DNA from: Burkholderia sp. L27(2015) | Lineage (GTDB): Bacteria > Pseudomonadota > Gammaproteobacteria > Burkholderiales > Burkholderiaceae | Length of the DNA: 64,000 bases | Direction: 5' to 3' | Assembly: GCF_009765705.1 (NCBI RefSeq) | Contig: NZ_LMUX01000016.1 | Span: 908,985-972,984, forward strand | Part shown: piece after piece, positions 8,560 through 17,845 of the stretch | How the letters are laid out: each line of letters starts with the position of its first letter | Position numbering within the stretch: position 1 is the first letter of the stretch | Translations under genes and position numbers: made by a program | Notes under the pieces: model-generated | The model's database searches: none | What the model saw: the letters and a program-made list of their open reading frames with translations, nothing else | What the model was told of the DNA's origin: nothing

Positions 8560-9455
8560 AATCCAGTGTCATGAAGGCATCGCCCGAGCGCGGCCATGCG
8601 GTGCGGCGTGGCCTCGGCCCGCTGATGGTCGCGCCGGCGAGCATCGTGATCTTTCTCGTGATCGCGCTGCCCGCATTGCAATTGCTCAGATACAGCTTGA
8701 ACCGTTTCGATGTCACCGATCTGATGCGCTCGGCATTCACGCTCGAGAACTATGAGAAGTTCTTCAGCGACCCGTACTACCTGGCCGTGCTCGCCACCAC
8801 AATCAAGATTTCCCTGCTGTGTACCGTGCTCGCCCTGGTGCTGGGTTTTCCCGTGGCGTATGTCCTCGCGAAATCGCAAAGCCGCTTCAAGAGCATCTTC
8901 ATTATTTTGCTGGTGTTCCCCTTGCTGGTCGGCAACGTCGTGCGCGCCGCAGGCTGGATGACGATCCTGGGCGATGCCGGATTCGTCAACGCGATCCTGA
9001 TCCGGGTCGGGCTGGCCACCGAGCCGGTGCGCTTGCTCTATACGCCGCTGGCTGTCGTGTTGGGCACGACGGGCGTAGTGCTTCCGTACATGGTGCTGAC
9101 GCTGCAAAGCGTGATGGAGGGGCTCGATCTTTCGGTGGAGGAAGCCGCGCGGAACCTGGGCGCAAATCTGCTCCAGACATTTCGTCACGTGGTGTTGCCG
9201 ATGGCGGCGCCCGGCATCGCCGCCGGCACCATGTTGGTGTTCATCCTGTGCATGAACGCTTATGCCACGCCGGTATTGCTCGGCGGCACCGGCATCACGA
9301 TGATGGCGCCGGCCATCTACGATCAGATTGCCAAAGCGTCCAACTGGCCGTTCGGCTCCGCGCTGTCCATCATCCTGATGATCGTGACTTTGGCGGCGGC
9401 CGTGGCGTCCAACAAAATCATTCAAAGAGGCTATACGCGCACGATGAGTTCGTGA
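8556..9455 (+). CDS. ABC transporter permease, PotB-like
   Basis: A 299-residue inner-membrane permease with the EEAARNLGANLLQTFRHVVLPM loop and about six membrane segments. The GTG at 8556 overlaps the binding-protein stop as GTGA, which suggests translational coupling. An ATG at 8571 is an alternative start. It pairs with the PotC-like permease at 5569 to complete the importer. The gene order permease, ATPase, binding protein, permease is somewhat unusual for Pot-type operons, where the two permeases are often adjacent. Confidence 0.87.
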   Translation: MKSSVMKASPERGHAVRRGLGPLMVAPASIVIFLVIALPALQLLRYSLNRFDVTDLMRSAFTLENYEKFFSDPYYLAVLATTIKISLLCTVLALVLGFPVAYVLAKSQSRFKSIFIILLVFPLLVGNVVRAAGWMTILGDAGFVNAILIRVGLATEPVRLLYTPLAVVLGTTGVVLPYMVLTLQSVMEGLDLSVEEAARNLGANLLQTFRHVVLPMAAPGIAAGTMLVFILCMNAYATPVLLGGTGITMMAPAIYDQIAKASNWPFGSALSIILMIVTLAAAVASNKIIQRGYTRTMSS

Positions 9456-9486
9456 CGCGGATATAGACACATCCAAGGAGAATCGC

Positions 9487-10677
9487 ATGCCTACGCTGAC
9501 CTATAAGACCCGGGATATTCGTCTGACCAAAATGCGCGAGTTGATGGCGCACACGCGAGTCGACGCACTGATTTTTACCACGGCCGATTTTTTCCAGTGG
9601 GCGACTAATTTCCACGTGGACGTCCAAACCTGGGAGCGTCCTATCGCCGTATGCATTCCCGCGTCGGGTGAGCCGTTCGCGGTGATGAACGAGCTGTCGA
9701 CCAACCACATGCGTTTTGCGCGCGAGCGGCTATCGGTATGGCTGGAGGATGTGTCGTTTTATGCGGAGCATCCCAAGACCTCCGATCGCCAGCCGCTGTT
9801 GGCGCAGGTGCCGGAGTTGATTGCCGAGCGGCTCAAGCAGGCCGGGCTCGCCCGATCGCGCATCGGGATCGATGCGGCAAGCGGGCCGCTCGGCCGGGCC
9901 GCGACGCTGTTGCCCGAGCTGAAGCTGATTTCGCTGACAGCAGAAGTGCGTGAGTTGCGTTGGGTCAAGACGCAGGAGGAGCTAGTCGTTATGCGGGCAG
10001 CCGCGAGTTTGTCCGACTGGGTGCAGGATCGTTACCGCGAGAACATCCGGCCCGATCGGCTGGTCCAGGAGCTGGACTTTCAAATGGCGAGTGCGATGGT
10101 CGAGGAGGGCGCCCGGCGTTTTCCCGGCGAGAACCTTGAAGTGTTGCGTTGCTGGACCTTGTCGGGGCCGCCGTCGGCTTCACCACACGGCGATGGCGCT
10201 TCGTGCGGTGCACGGATCAAGGCCGGGGATGGTTTGGTCAATATCGTCATCCCGCGCCTGAACGGTATCGTGATCGAAAACGAGCGTACGTGGTTCTGCG
10301 GCAAACCCAGCTCCGACCAGGCCAAGTATTACGAAGTGGCGCGCGCGGCCAACGCAGCGGCATTGGAGGCTGCCGTGACCGGACGCCCGGTTTCCGGTAT
10401 CGACGCTGCCGCGCAGCAGGTCATCGAGAATGCCGGCTGCGGTAGTTTTATCAAGCACAGGACGGGGCACGGCATGGGCGTCATCGGCCACGAATTTCCC
10501 GAGGACATGGCGTTCAATCATCGAGCGCTGCGGGCCGACGAAGTGTATTCAGCCGAGCCCGGTCTATACGTGTTTGGCCTGGGCGGGTTCCGCCTCGACG
10601 ATTCGGTCGTCGTGGGAGAGGTTCCGGAAATCCTCACGACTACGCCCAAGACGCTGGCGCACGCGACCATTGCTTGA
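9487..10677 (+). CDS. M24-family creatinase/prolidase-like protein without the metal-site Asps
   Basis: A 396-residue two-domain protein with a creatinase N-terminal domain (about 1-160) and an M24 pita-bread domain (about 170-390). Metallo-M24 peptidases have two Asp metal ligands in a DxG...SD segment. Here the segment reads VNIVIPRLNG (251-260) then IENERTW (263-269), so both Asps are gone. The ERTxF signature resembles metal-free creatinase. The catalytic-type His is kept in RTGHGMG (His328), and AEPGLY and RLDDSVV follow. It probably hydrolyses a small C-N bond in a guanidino, ureido or cyclic amide substrate rather than a peptide. It sits 31 bases after the permease with an AAGGAG site, so it belongs to the transporter operon. 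Confidence 0.82.
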   Translation: MPTLTYKTRDIRLTKMRELMAHTRVDALIFTTADFFQWATNFHVDVQTWERPIAVCIPASGEPFAVMNELSTNHMRFARERLSVWLEDVSFYAEHPKTSDRQPLLAQVPELIAERLKQAGLARSRIGIDAASGPLGRAATLLPELKLISLTAEVRELRWVKTQEELVVMRAAASLSDWVQDRYRENIRPDRLVQELDFQMASAMVEEGARRFPGENLEVLRCWTLSGPPSASPHGDGASCGARIKAGDGLVNIVIPRLNGIVIENERTWFCGKPSSDQAKYYEVARAANAAALEAAVTGRPVSGIDAAAQQVIENAGCGSFIKHRTGHGMGVIGHEFPEDMAFNHRALRADEVYSAEPGLYVFGLGGFRLDDSVVVGEVPEILTTTPKTLAHATIA

Positions 10678-10801
10678 TGCGCTGCTAGCTGTCGATATTT
10701 CATCGGGATATTCCCCCGGATAGTTCGCAGGATACTTCGCCGGTCTCTCCACCGGTTGTTCCATCGATATTGCGCCGATACACCTAACGAGGTACGCCAA
10801 A

Positions 10802-12049
10802 ATGGATGCGCTTCTTTTCACCAACGCTTCGCTGCTCGATCCGCTGCACGGGGAATTGCTCGAAGGCCATCATGTGCTGATCGAACAAGGCCTGGTCAAG
10901 GAGGTGTCGGATCGACCCATCAAGTCCAGTGCCACTACCATTGATCTGAAAGGCAAGACCTTGATGCCGGGTCTGATCGATCTGCATGCTCACGTGATGG
11001 CGATCGGTTTGAACTTGCCGTTACAAAGCCGCATGCCTAACGTGCTGGTCACGCTCAAGGCGGTTCCGATCATGCGTGCGATGTTGCGGCGTGGCTTTAC
11101 GACGGTGCGCGATGCGGGCGGCGCGGGTCACGCCATGAAGCTTGCCATGGAGGCAGGTCTGGTCGAAGGGCCGCGGCTCTTCGTGTCGGGCCGCGCGATT
11201 AGCCAGACCGGCGGCCATGGCGATGGGCGCATACGCAGCGATTTCATCACGTCCGAGTCGCCTTGCCAATGTTGCGTAAGGGCCGGTGCTTTGGCTCGCG
11301 TGGCGGACGGTGTGGACGAAGTGCGGCGTGCGGTGCGCGAAGAGCTGCAAATGGGCGCTGACCAGATCAAGATCATGGCATCGGGTGGCGTCGCTTCGCC
11401 GACCGATCCGGTCGGTGCGCTCGGATATTCCGAGGACGAAATCCGCGCCATCGTCGCCGAGGCGCATTCGAGGCAGACCTATGTTCTCGCGCATGCCTAT
11501 ACACCAGCGGCGATTCAGCGCGTGGTCAGATGCGGGATCCGCACCATCGAGCACGGCAATCTGGTGGACGCGGAGACGGCGCGCCTGATGGCCAAGCATG
11601 GCACCTATGCCGTGCCCACTCTGGTCACTTACGATGCGCTTTCCAGCGAAGGCGAGAAGTATGGACTGCCGCCCGACAGCATTGCAAAAATCGCCGAGGT
11701 GCATAAGGCCGGATTACAGTCGCTCGAGATCTTCAAGCAAGCAGGCGTAAAAATGGGCTTCGGCAGCGACTTGCTGGGCGAATCCCACCGCTTGCAAAGC
11801 AACGAGTTCAAGATTCGCTCCGAGGTCCTGAGCCCCGCGGAAATTATTTCGAGTGCCACCACCGTGGGCGCTGAGGTGTTGCGCATGACCGATCGTCTCG
11901 GGCGCCTCGTGCCGGGTGCCTACGCCGATGCGCTGGTCGTGAACGGCAATCCGCTGCGCTCGCTCGATTGCCTGTTGGGCCAGGGCGAGAACATTCCGCT
12001 TGTCATGAAACAAGGCCACATTCATTTCAACGAGCTAGGGCGGTCGTGA
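10802..12049 (+). CDS. Metal-dependent amidohydrolase, imidazolonepropionase-like family
   Basis: A 415-residue subtype of the amidohydrolase superfamily (the HutI/prolidase-like group). The metal and catalytic residues are all visible: HAH after LIDL, the Lys in QIKIMASGG, His in LAHAYT, His in IEHGNL and Asp in GFGSDL. It is therefore expected to be an active hydrolase on a cyclic amide, imide or acyl-amino acid. A GAGG sequence precedes the ATG. It follows the M24 gene and its stop overlaps the LysR start (TGATG). Together with the importer this suggests stepwise breakdown of an imported nitrogen compound; the substrate is unknown. Confidence 0.85.
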   Translation: MDALLFTNASLLDPLHGELLEGHHVLIEQGLVKEVSDRPIKSSATTIDLKGKTLMPGLIDLHAHVMAIGLNLPLQSRMPNVLVTLKAVPIMRAMLRRGFTTVRDAGGAGHAMKLAMEAGLVEGPRLFVSGRAISQTGGHGDGRIRSDFITSESPCQCCVRAGALARVADGVDEVRRAVREELQMGADQIKIMASGGVASPTDPVGALGYSEDEIRAIVAEAHSRQTYVLAHAYTPAAIQRVVRCGIRTIEHGNLVDAETARLMAKHGTYAVPTLVTYDALSSEGEKYGLPPDSIAKIAEVHKAGLQSLEIFKQAGVKMGFGSDLLGESHRLQSNEFKIRSEVLSPAEIISSATTVGAEVLRMTDRLGRLVPGAYADALVVNGNPLRSLDCLLGQGENIPLVMKQGHIHFNELGRS

Positions 12050-12960
12050 TGGATTTCCGTCACATCGACGCGTTTCGCGCGGTGATGCTCACGCGTACCG
12101 CGACGAAGGCGGCCCAACTGGTCGGCACCTCTCAGCCGGGGATAAGCCGCCTCATCGCCGAGCTGGAACGTTCGACGAAACTGACGCTGTTCAACCGCGA
12201 GCGCGGGCGGCTCGAACCTACCGCTCAAGCGCTGACGTTCTTCGAAGAAGTCGAGCGGCGCTATGCCGGTCTAGACAACCTTCGCGAGTTTGCGGTCCGG
12301 CTACGCAACCCGGAAGCGTCGGTGGTCCGGGTCGGCTGTGTGGTGTCTTTCAGTCTGGGGTTCTTTGGCCGGGCTGTCGCGGCTTACCGGCACGCGGAGC
12401 CTGGCACCCAGATCGCGCTCTCGATCGGACCATCCGAAGCCATACGCAATCAGGTGGTCGCTCGCTCCCTTGCGGTGGCGTTCGTTACCGACGCGGGCGA
12501 TTTCGCGGAGCTCGATGCGATGTCATTTTGCAATGTCGATTCGCTGTGTGCCATTCCGGCCGGTCACAAGCTGGCGAAGAAGCGTTGTATTTCACTTTCC
12601 GACTTGCACGGTGAACCGCTGATCGCTTATGAACCGGCCACCATGGTGCGCTGGGGTATCGACAAGCTGTTCGCGAGCCACGACCTGAGTTCCCAGGTGG
12701 TCGCGGTGGTCCGGTACGGCATCAATGTTTGTGCATTGGTGCGGGAAAAAGTCGGCATCGGCCTAGTGCATCCAGTTAATGCTTATGATTATCTCGATAC
12801 GACGGGGGTTGTATTTCGTCGAATCGAGTCGCCAGTCCGATTTCATGCGCTGCGGATTAAACCGCGTACGCCGGCGGCTACGCGGCAAGTGGAGACGCTT
12901 ATCGGGGTCTGCGAGGCGACGCTCGCGGATGTGTTGCGCGACGTGGATGCGAAGCTGTGA
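12049..12960 (+). CDS. LysR-family transcription regulator
   Basis: A 303-residue regulator with an N-terminal helix-turn-helix (residues about 1-60, including TKAAQLVGTSQPGISRLIAEL) and a LysR substrate-binding domain. I chose the ATG at 12049, which overlaps the amidohydrolase stop by one base (TGATG); the frame's longer upstream part lies inside that gene. The last gene of the operon, it probably controls the importer, M24 and amidohydrolase genes in response to their substrate. Unlike most LysR genes it is not divergent from its likely target. Confidence 0.85.
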   Translation: MDFRHIDAFRAVMLTRTATKAAQLVGTSQPGISRLIAELERSTKLTLFNRERGRLEPTAQALTFFEEVERRYAGLDNLREFAVRLRNPEASVVRVGCVVSFSLGFFGRAVAAYRHAEPGTQIALSIGPSEAIRNQVVARSLAVAFVTDAGDFAELDAMSFCNVDSLCAIPAGHKLAKKRCISLSDLHGEPLIAYEPATMVRWGIDKLFASHDLSSQVVAVVRYGINVCALVREKVGIGLVHPVNAYDYLDTTGVVFRRIESPVRFHALRIKPRTPAATRQVETLIGVCEATLADVLRDVDAKL

Positions 12961-13228
12961 TTAAATCCTGGGATTAAGCGAATGAATCTATGAATGCGGC
13001 GGTGAATGAAACCGCACCCCAGTAGTCTATATTCAAGCTACCTCAACTGCGGAATTCAGATAATAATATGTAATCGAATGGCACGATTCGCACATAAATA
13101 AAAATAATCAATGCGGATTACATAAATATTATCGACTTAATAGGGCAATTTATATATGCTCTGAATCACGTTTTCCATGCGTGGGCCGCCATGCAGGCCC
13201 CGGCAATTGGCCCGTCTCAGTAAATTCT

Positions 13229-14377
13229 ATGCCAAACAAGGTAGTTGCTTTCTCGTTGCCACGCTGGCCATTGACGATATGGCTATTGCATGCGGGCGCC
13301 GATGTACCACGGGATATCCGCATTGCGCTGGTGGCGAGTCTCTTTGGCACTTTGCCTATTTTTCTCGGTGGCGTGGTCAATGCGGTCGCCGTGTCGTTAT
13401 TGGTCGCGATACGCAATCCGAGCGCGCCGTTCGTGATCTGGCTGATCATGGAAGTCGTGCTGTGTTGTACGCGCCTATTCCTTCTGATCAGCGCCCATCG
13501 CGCCGCGGCAAGCGGCAAACGTACTCAAACCGACGCCTACGTCGTGCTTGCGGTGCTTTGGGGCGCGAGCGTGGGCTATGGCGCGTTCGTCAGCATGGTT
13601 AGCGGCGACTGGGTTTCGGCCACGCTCGCATGCCTGTCGGCGGCAGCGATGGTGGGCGGAATTTGCTTCAGGAATTTCGGCGCGCCGCGGCTGGTCGCCG
13701 TGATGATCTTCCTGTCGCTCGGGCCCTGTTGTGTTGCCGCAGCGCTGTCGCGACAGCCCATCTTGCTGATCATCCTGATCCAGATTCCGTTTTATCTGTT
13801 TGCAATGAGTAGCGCCGCATTTCGTCTGAACAAGCTGCTGGTGTCGACCATGAAGGCCGAGCGCGAAAACGACCATCGCGCACGGCATGACGTCTTGACC
13901 GGTTTGCCGAACCGGGCCGGCGTTGTCGATGCCATGTCGCGCATGTATATGGGGCAGGCACGCGAAGACCTTAATGCGGCGCTGTTCTATCTCGACCTGG
14001 ACGGGTTCAAGCCCGTCAACGATAACTACGGGCATGCCGCCGGCGACACGCTGCTGGTCATGGTGGCCGAGCGTTTGCGCGCGCTGAAGGGGCCCAGTGA
14101 TTTGGTCGCCCGAATCGGCGGCGACGAATTCGTGGTCGTCGTGAGCGGATTGTCGCATCAGGCCGCGTCGGATTTCGCAGATCGTTTGATCGACGAAATA
14201 TCGACGCCGTTCGATCTCACACCGACAGTAACCGTCAGCATCGGGACGAGCATTGGTGTGGCGTTGATTCCCGAGCATGGCGAGGAAGTGCACGCGATTC
14301 TGCAAGCGGCCGATAACGCGCTGTATGCAGCGAAGGGTATGGGCAAAGCACGCTGGGCGATTGCTTCGCGCCAGTGA
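13229..14377 (+). CDS. Membrane-bound diguanylate cyclase (GGDEF)
   Basis: About 382 residues. The N-terminal 195 residues hold about six hydrophobic segments and are a membrane sensor of unknown ligand. The C-terminal GGDEF domain has HDVLTGLPNR, DLDGFKPVNDNYGH and an intact GGDEF at 297-301, so it should make cyclic di-GMP from two GTP. The inhibitory I-site (RxxD five residues before GGDEF) reads G288-P-S-D291, so Arg is missing and product inhibition is likely lost. The start is uncertain: ATG 13229 directly precedes the hydrophobic part but has no clear ribosome site; GTG 13181 is in frame upstream. An AT-rich stretch (about 13020-13160) lies before it. Its stop abuts the stop of the convergent methyltransferase with no gap. 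Confidence 0.85.
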   Translation: MPNKVVAFSLPRWPLTIWLLHAGADVPRDIRIALVASLFGTLPIFLGGVVNAVAVSLLVAIRNPSAPFVIWLIMEVVLCCTRLFLLISAHRAAASGKRTQTDAYVVLAVLWGASVGYGAFVSMVSGDWVSATLACLSAAAMVGGICFRNFGAPRLVAVMIFLSLGPCCVAAALSRQPILLIILIQIPFYLFAMSSAAFRLNKLLVSTMKAERENDHRARHDVLTGLPNRAGVVDAMSRMYMGQAREDLNAALFYLDLDGFKPVNDNYGHAAGDTLLVMVAERLRALKGPSDLVARIGGDEFVVVVSGLSHQAASDFADRLIDEISTPFDLTPTVTVSIGTSIGVALIPEHGEEVHAILQAADNALYAAKGMGKARWAIASRQ

Positions 14378-16030
14378 TTAAGCTACGCCCAACGCCCGCA
14401 ATATCGGTAGATGCACTTCGGCAAAGCGGCGCGCTTGTGCCTTCAAATCGGGCTCGGCCGATATTGGCCGGCTGTTCGACCCATTAAGCTCGCTGCCTGG
14501 AACTGGTACTGGCGCCGTCACCTCCGCCGGCACGCCATCCGCTGCGCGCAAGACCTCGCTCGCGAATTCAGCCCATTGTTCCGGTTGCTCCATGTGGTGC
14601 AATCGCGCCAGCAAAAAGAGTTGCGGCACGCGCGGCACGCGTATGCCCGAACCCGAGACCGGACTCACGAGAAATTGCAGCTCGCCATGATGACGCGCCT
14701 GTTCGCAGATTGCGGCGTTGAGCTTCGCCGCGCTCGGTCGCGCGGCGAGTATCTGCGCATCGTCCTGCGCGTTGAGCAACACACCCATGTTCACCAGCAC
14801 CATCACGGCGTCGACGATTCGCGGTAGCGCTATGCCTTGAGTGCGCAGGCTGTCCTCGATATGTTGCAAGGTCTCGGGGCGATGGCCAGCGAGCGCATCG
14901 AGTATCGGATCGTACAAGGCTGCGGACAGCGTGGTCTCGCTGAGCGCGCCACGTACCTTGAGTACCACCGCCGCGCGGGGCAACGCCAGGATCACCCGTT
15001 GCGCACGCAGCGCCGCTTGCTTTTCATCTTCGCTCAAAGGACGCGGTGCGCGGGTCCAGTAATCGCGCCGTAACGACTGGTTCGTGCAGAAGTCCCGCGC
15101 GGTTTCCCTCAAGCTGACGTCGGCAATGCCCGATAGCAAAGCGCGTTGTGCCGTCGTGAGATTGAGCGCGTCGATATGATCGACGTAGCGAGCGGGCGCC
15201 GCGTAAGTCAATCCTGCAGAGACCAGCGACGACGCGACTTGCGAAAAGTACATCGGCTCCCAGTCTCGATTGAAGTACTCGTGCGCCAGATAAGCCGGGC
15301 TCTCGTGAGACAAGGCATCGACGCGTTCGGCCAGAAGCGGATTGACGACGGCAAAGCCCGGATGTGTCGCAAACACGCGCTGTGCAAAATCGACCGCTGC
15401 CTCGATGCGCACCGACACGGAGGGTTGTGCATGCACCGTGGCATTCGCTGCTGCATTCGTTGCGTCATTCACCGAGCTATCCACGGCAACATTCGCCACA
15501 GCATGCTGCGCAGCTACCGCACTGGCCTGAAAATGCCGATTCATCAGTTCGCGCACCGGCTGCATCGAAGCCCAGCCGGGCTGCGTGTTATAGCTGATAT
15601 ACAGCACGCCGCCTGGCTTGAGCTTGCGGCGTAGGAAGTCCAGCAGCACCTCGCGATTGTCCGCGGATATCCAGCTCCAGATCCCATGCATGCCGATGTA
15701 ATCGAAAGCGGGTAGATCGTCGCGGCGACAGAATTCGGAAAAACGCTCGGCCGACAATTGCGCGTGCGTGCCCGCAGCCTGCGCGAGTTGCTGAGCGAAA
15801 GTCGCGTGGACGGGGTTGAAGTCGGTGCCATGCCATTGCGTAACGGAGCCCGCGGCATGGATGTTCACACTGACGCCATGACCGAAGCCCAATTCGCAAG
15901 CGGTATGCACGGCCGGTAGCGCCAGCCCTGCGCGCAGCAAGGCAAGATTCAGCCGCAGCGGATTGAGCTCGTCGCAATAACCGTAGGTATAAGGGATCTC
16001 GTCGACGTAGCCCGTGCCCCATTCACTCAT
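14378..16030 (-). CDS. SAM-dependent methyltransferase with regulatory domain
   Basis: A 550-residue protein. Residues about 10-170 are a class I methyltransferase core, with the glycine-rich SAM motif in ACELGFGHGVSV, DFNP and PGGVLYISYNTQPGW. A methyltransferase-regulatory domain (PF10119-like, about 235-320, including HEYFNRDWEPMYFSQV) and a C-terminal helical region follow. Such proteins occur in cell-surface and motility loci, but no target is known. A tract rich in Ala, Val, Asn and Thr (about residues 175-200) looks like a low-complexity linker. ATG at 16030 is clear. Convergent with the diguanylate cyclase, with abutting stop codons. Confidence 0.82.
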   Translation of the reverse strand: MSEWGTGYVDEIPYTYGYCDELNPLRLNLALLRAGLALPAVHTACELGFGHGVSVNIHAAGSVTQWHGTDFNPVHATFAQQLAQAAGTHAQLSAERFSEFCRRDDLPAFDYIGMHGIWSWISADNREVLLDFLRRKLKPGGVLYISYNTQPGWASMQPVRELMNRHFQASAVAAQHAVANVAVDSSVNDATNAAANATVHAQPSVSVRIEAAVDFAQRVFATHPGFAVVNPLLAERVDALSHESPAYLAHEYFNRDWEPMYFSQVASSLVSAGLTYAAPARYVDHIDALNLTTAQRALLSGIADVSLRETARDFCTNQSLRRDYWTRAPRPLSEDEKQAALRAQRVILALPRAAVVLKVRGALSETTLSAALYDPILDALAGHRPETLQHIEDSLRTQGIALPRIVDAVMVLVNMGVLLNAQDDAQILAARPSAAKLNAAICEQARHHGELQFLVSPVSGSGIRVPRVPQLFLLARLHHMEQPEQWAEFASEVLRAADGVPAEVTAPVPVPGSELNGSNSRPISAEPDLKAQARRFAEVHLPILRALGVA

Positions 16031-16259
16031 GTCGTAGTCTCGTGTGCTTTGCGCGCAAGCCTCGGTGCGTGCGCGTGTTACGTATCGTTGGCCTCGGAAC
16101 GGAACTATACGATATCAGCAGCGCGAGCGGGGAGCAGTAGTGGGAGTAGGAGTAGGCCCGCTGCGCAAAGCACCTGCTATTGCGCCGGTCTTTACTTATA
16201 CGGATAAACTGCAGGCTGGTTGGCAACGGCCGACCCTCGAGGCTTTTTAACAAGTCAAC

Positions 16260-17744
16260 ATGGATAAATCACTGATAGCGTTGTCTGCAGTTGCGGCCCG
16301 GCGTTTGATTGGCAGCCGGCAGGTGTCTCCGGTTGAATTGCTCGACGCTTGCATAGCGCAGATCGAGGCGATCAATCCGGCGGTCAATGCGGTTACGGCG
16401 ACTTGCTTCGAGCGCGCGCGCATCGAGGCCAAGAACGCCGAACAAGCGGTGCTGCGCGGCGCACCCCTCGGCATCCTCCATGGACTCCCGTTGGGAGTGA
16501 AGGATCTCGAGGAAACGGGCGGTTTGCTGACCACCTATGGTTCGCCGCTGTTTCGCTCCAATGTGCCGCTGCATGACAATGTGTTCGTTGCCCGCTTGCG
16601 GACCGCGGGTGCGATCGTCGCGGCCAAGACCAACGTGCCGGAGATGGGCGCGGGCGCCAATACGCGCAACGTCGTGTGGGGCGCCACCGGCAACCCGTTC
16701 GCCCCCTACCTGAATGCAGGTGGGTCATCAGGCGGCTCAGCCGTGGCGCTGGCTACCGACATGCTGCCGTTGTGCACCGGCTCCGACACAGGCGGCTCCT
16801 TGCGCATTCCCGCTGCGCTTTGCGGTGTGGTCGGCTTCCGGCCATCGCCGGGGCTGGTGCCGGGAGACCGCAAGCCGTTGGGCTGGTCCCCGCTTACCGT
16901 GAGCGGGCCGATGGGACGCGACGTGGCCGATACCCGCTTGCAACTGGCGGCGGTTGTCGGACGCGACGACAGCGATCCACTTTGTTACGACGTCGATCCG
17001 ACCGGCTTCCTGCACAGCGAGGAAATCGACCTCAGCACGCTGCGCGTCGCCTATACCGAGGACTTCGGTGTATGCGAAGTCGACGAGGCGCTGCGCGCGA
17101 CGTTTCGAGCCAAGGTGGCGGCGCTATCGCGTCATGTGAAGCGCTGCGAGCCGCTCGACATCGACATGGGCGAAGCCGACCGCTGTTTCGACATCATCCG
17201 CGCGCAGAATTTTGTCGCGAGCTTGCAGGAGGCTTATGAGCGCGATCCTGCGTCGCTCGGTGTCAACACGCGCAGCAATTACGAAATGGGGCAGGCGATG
17301 TCGCTTGCCGACGTGGTGTGGGCCCATGCTGAACAGACGCGTCTGTTCAGGCGTTTCCAGGCGAAGTTCAAGGACTACGACCTGATCGTGTCGCCGACTT
17401 CGCCGATCTCGCCGTTCCCTTGGCAGCAGCCTCATCTGGCCGAGATCAATGGGCTGCCGCTTGCCAATTATTATCGCTGGGTTGCACTGACCTACGTGAT
17501 CACACTGGCGACCAATCCCGCTTTGTCGCTGCCGTGCGGTCTCGACCACGCGGGCATGCCGTTTGGTCTGCAACTGGTGGGATCGTTTCGCGGCGACCGG
17601 CGCTTGCTCGACATCGCACAAGCGTTCGAAGCCGCATGGCGCGACGATGCGGCGTTGCAGCGCCCACGTCCCGATCTGGCGAAGTTGTCGCGACCGGACC
17701 CGTCGCTCAAGTCCATCGTCACGGATCCGCCATTGCAGCGCTAG
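16260..17744 (+). CDS. Amidase-signature family hydrolase
   Basis: A 494-residue amidase of the AS family. The Ser-cisSer-Lys triad is visible: Lys in LGVKDLEE, cis-Ser in GGSSGGSAVAL and the nucleophile Ser in TGSDTGGSLRIP. It hydrolyses a C-N amide bond; AS enzymes cannot be assigned a substrate from sequence. Length fits free-standing amidases rather than GatA of a tRNA amidotransferase, and no gatB or gatC is adjacent. It is divergent from the methyltransferase across a 229-base gap containing short GGAGTA repeats. It converges on the dehydrogenase at 17846. Confidence 0.88.
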   Translation: MDKSLIALSAVAARRLIGSRQVSPVELLDACIAQIEAINPAVNAVTATCFERARIEAKNAEQAVLRGAPLGILHGLPLGVKDLEETGGLLTTYGSPLFRSNVPLHDNVFVARLRTAGAIVAAKTNVPEMGAGANTRNVVWGATGNPFAPYLNAGGSSGGSAVALATDMLPLCTGSDTGGSLRIPAALCGVVGFRPSPGLVPGDRKPLGWSPLTVSGPMGRDVADTRLQLAAVVGRDDSDPLCYDVDPTGFLHSEEIDLSTLRVAYTEDFGVCEVDEALRATFRAKVAALSRHVKRCEPLDIDMGEADRCFDIIRAQNFVASLQEAYERDPASLGVNTRSNYEMGQAMSLADVVWAHAEQTRLFRRFQAKFKDYDLIVSPTSPISPFPWQQPHLAEINGLPLANYYRWVALTYVITLATNPALSLPCGLDHAGMPFGLQLVGSFRGDRRLLDIAQAFEAAWRDDAALQRPRPDLAKLSRPDPSLKSIVTDPPLQR

Positions 17745-17845
17745 AGGGCGTCCAGAGCGTTTTCTTAGGGGCGCGCCGAAAGCGCAGGGAGCGATCGCCG
17801 ATCGTCCCGCTGGAGAGCATCAGCAGTGATGCTCACGAGTGTTGC

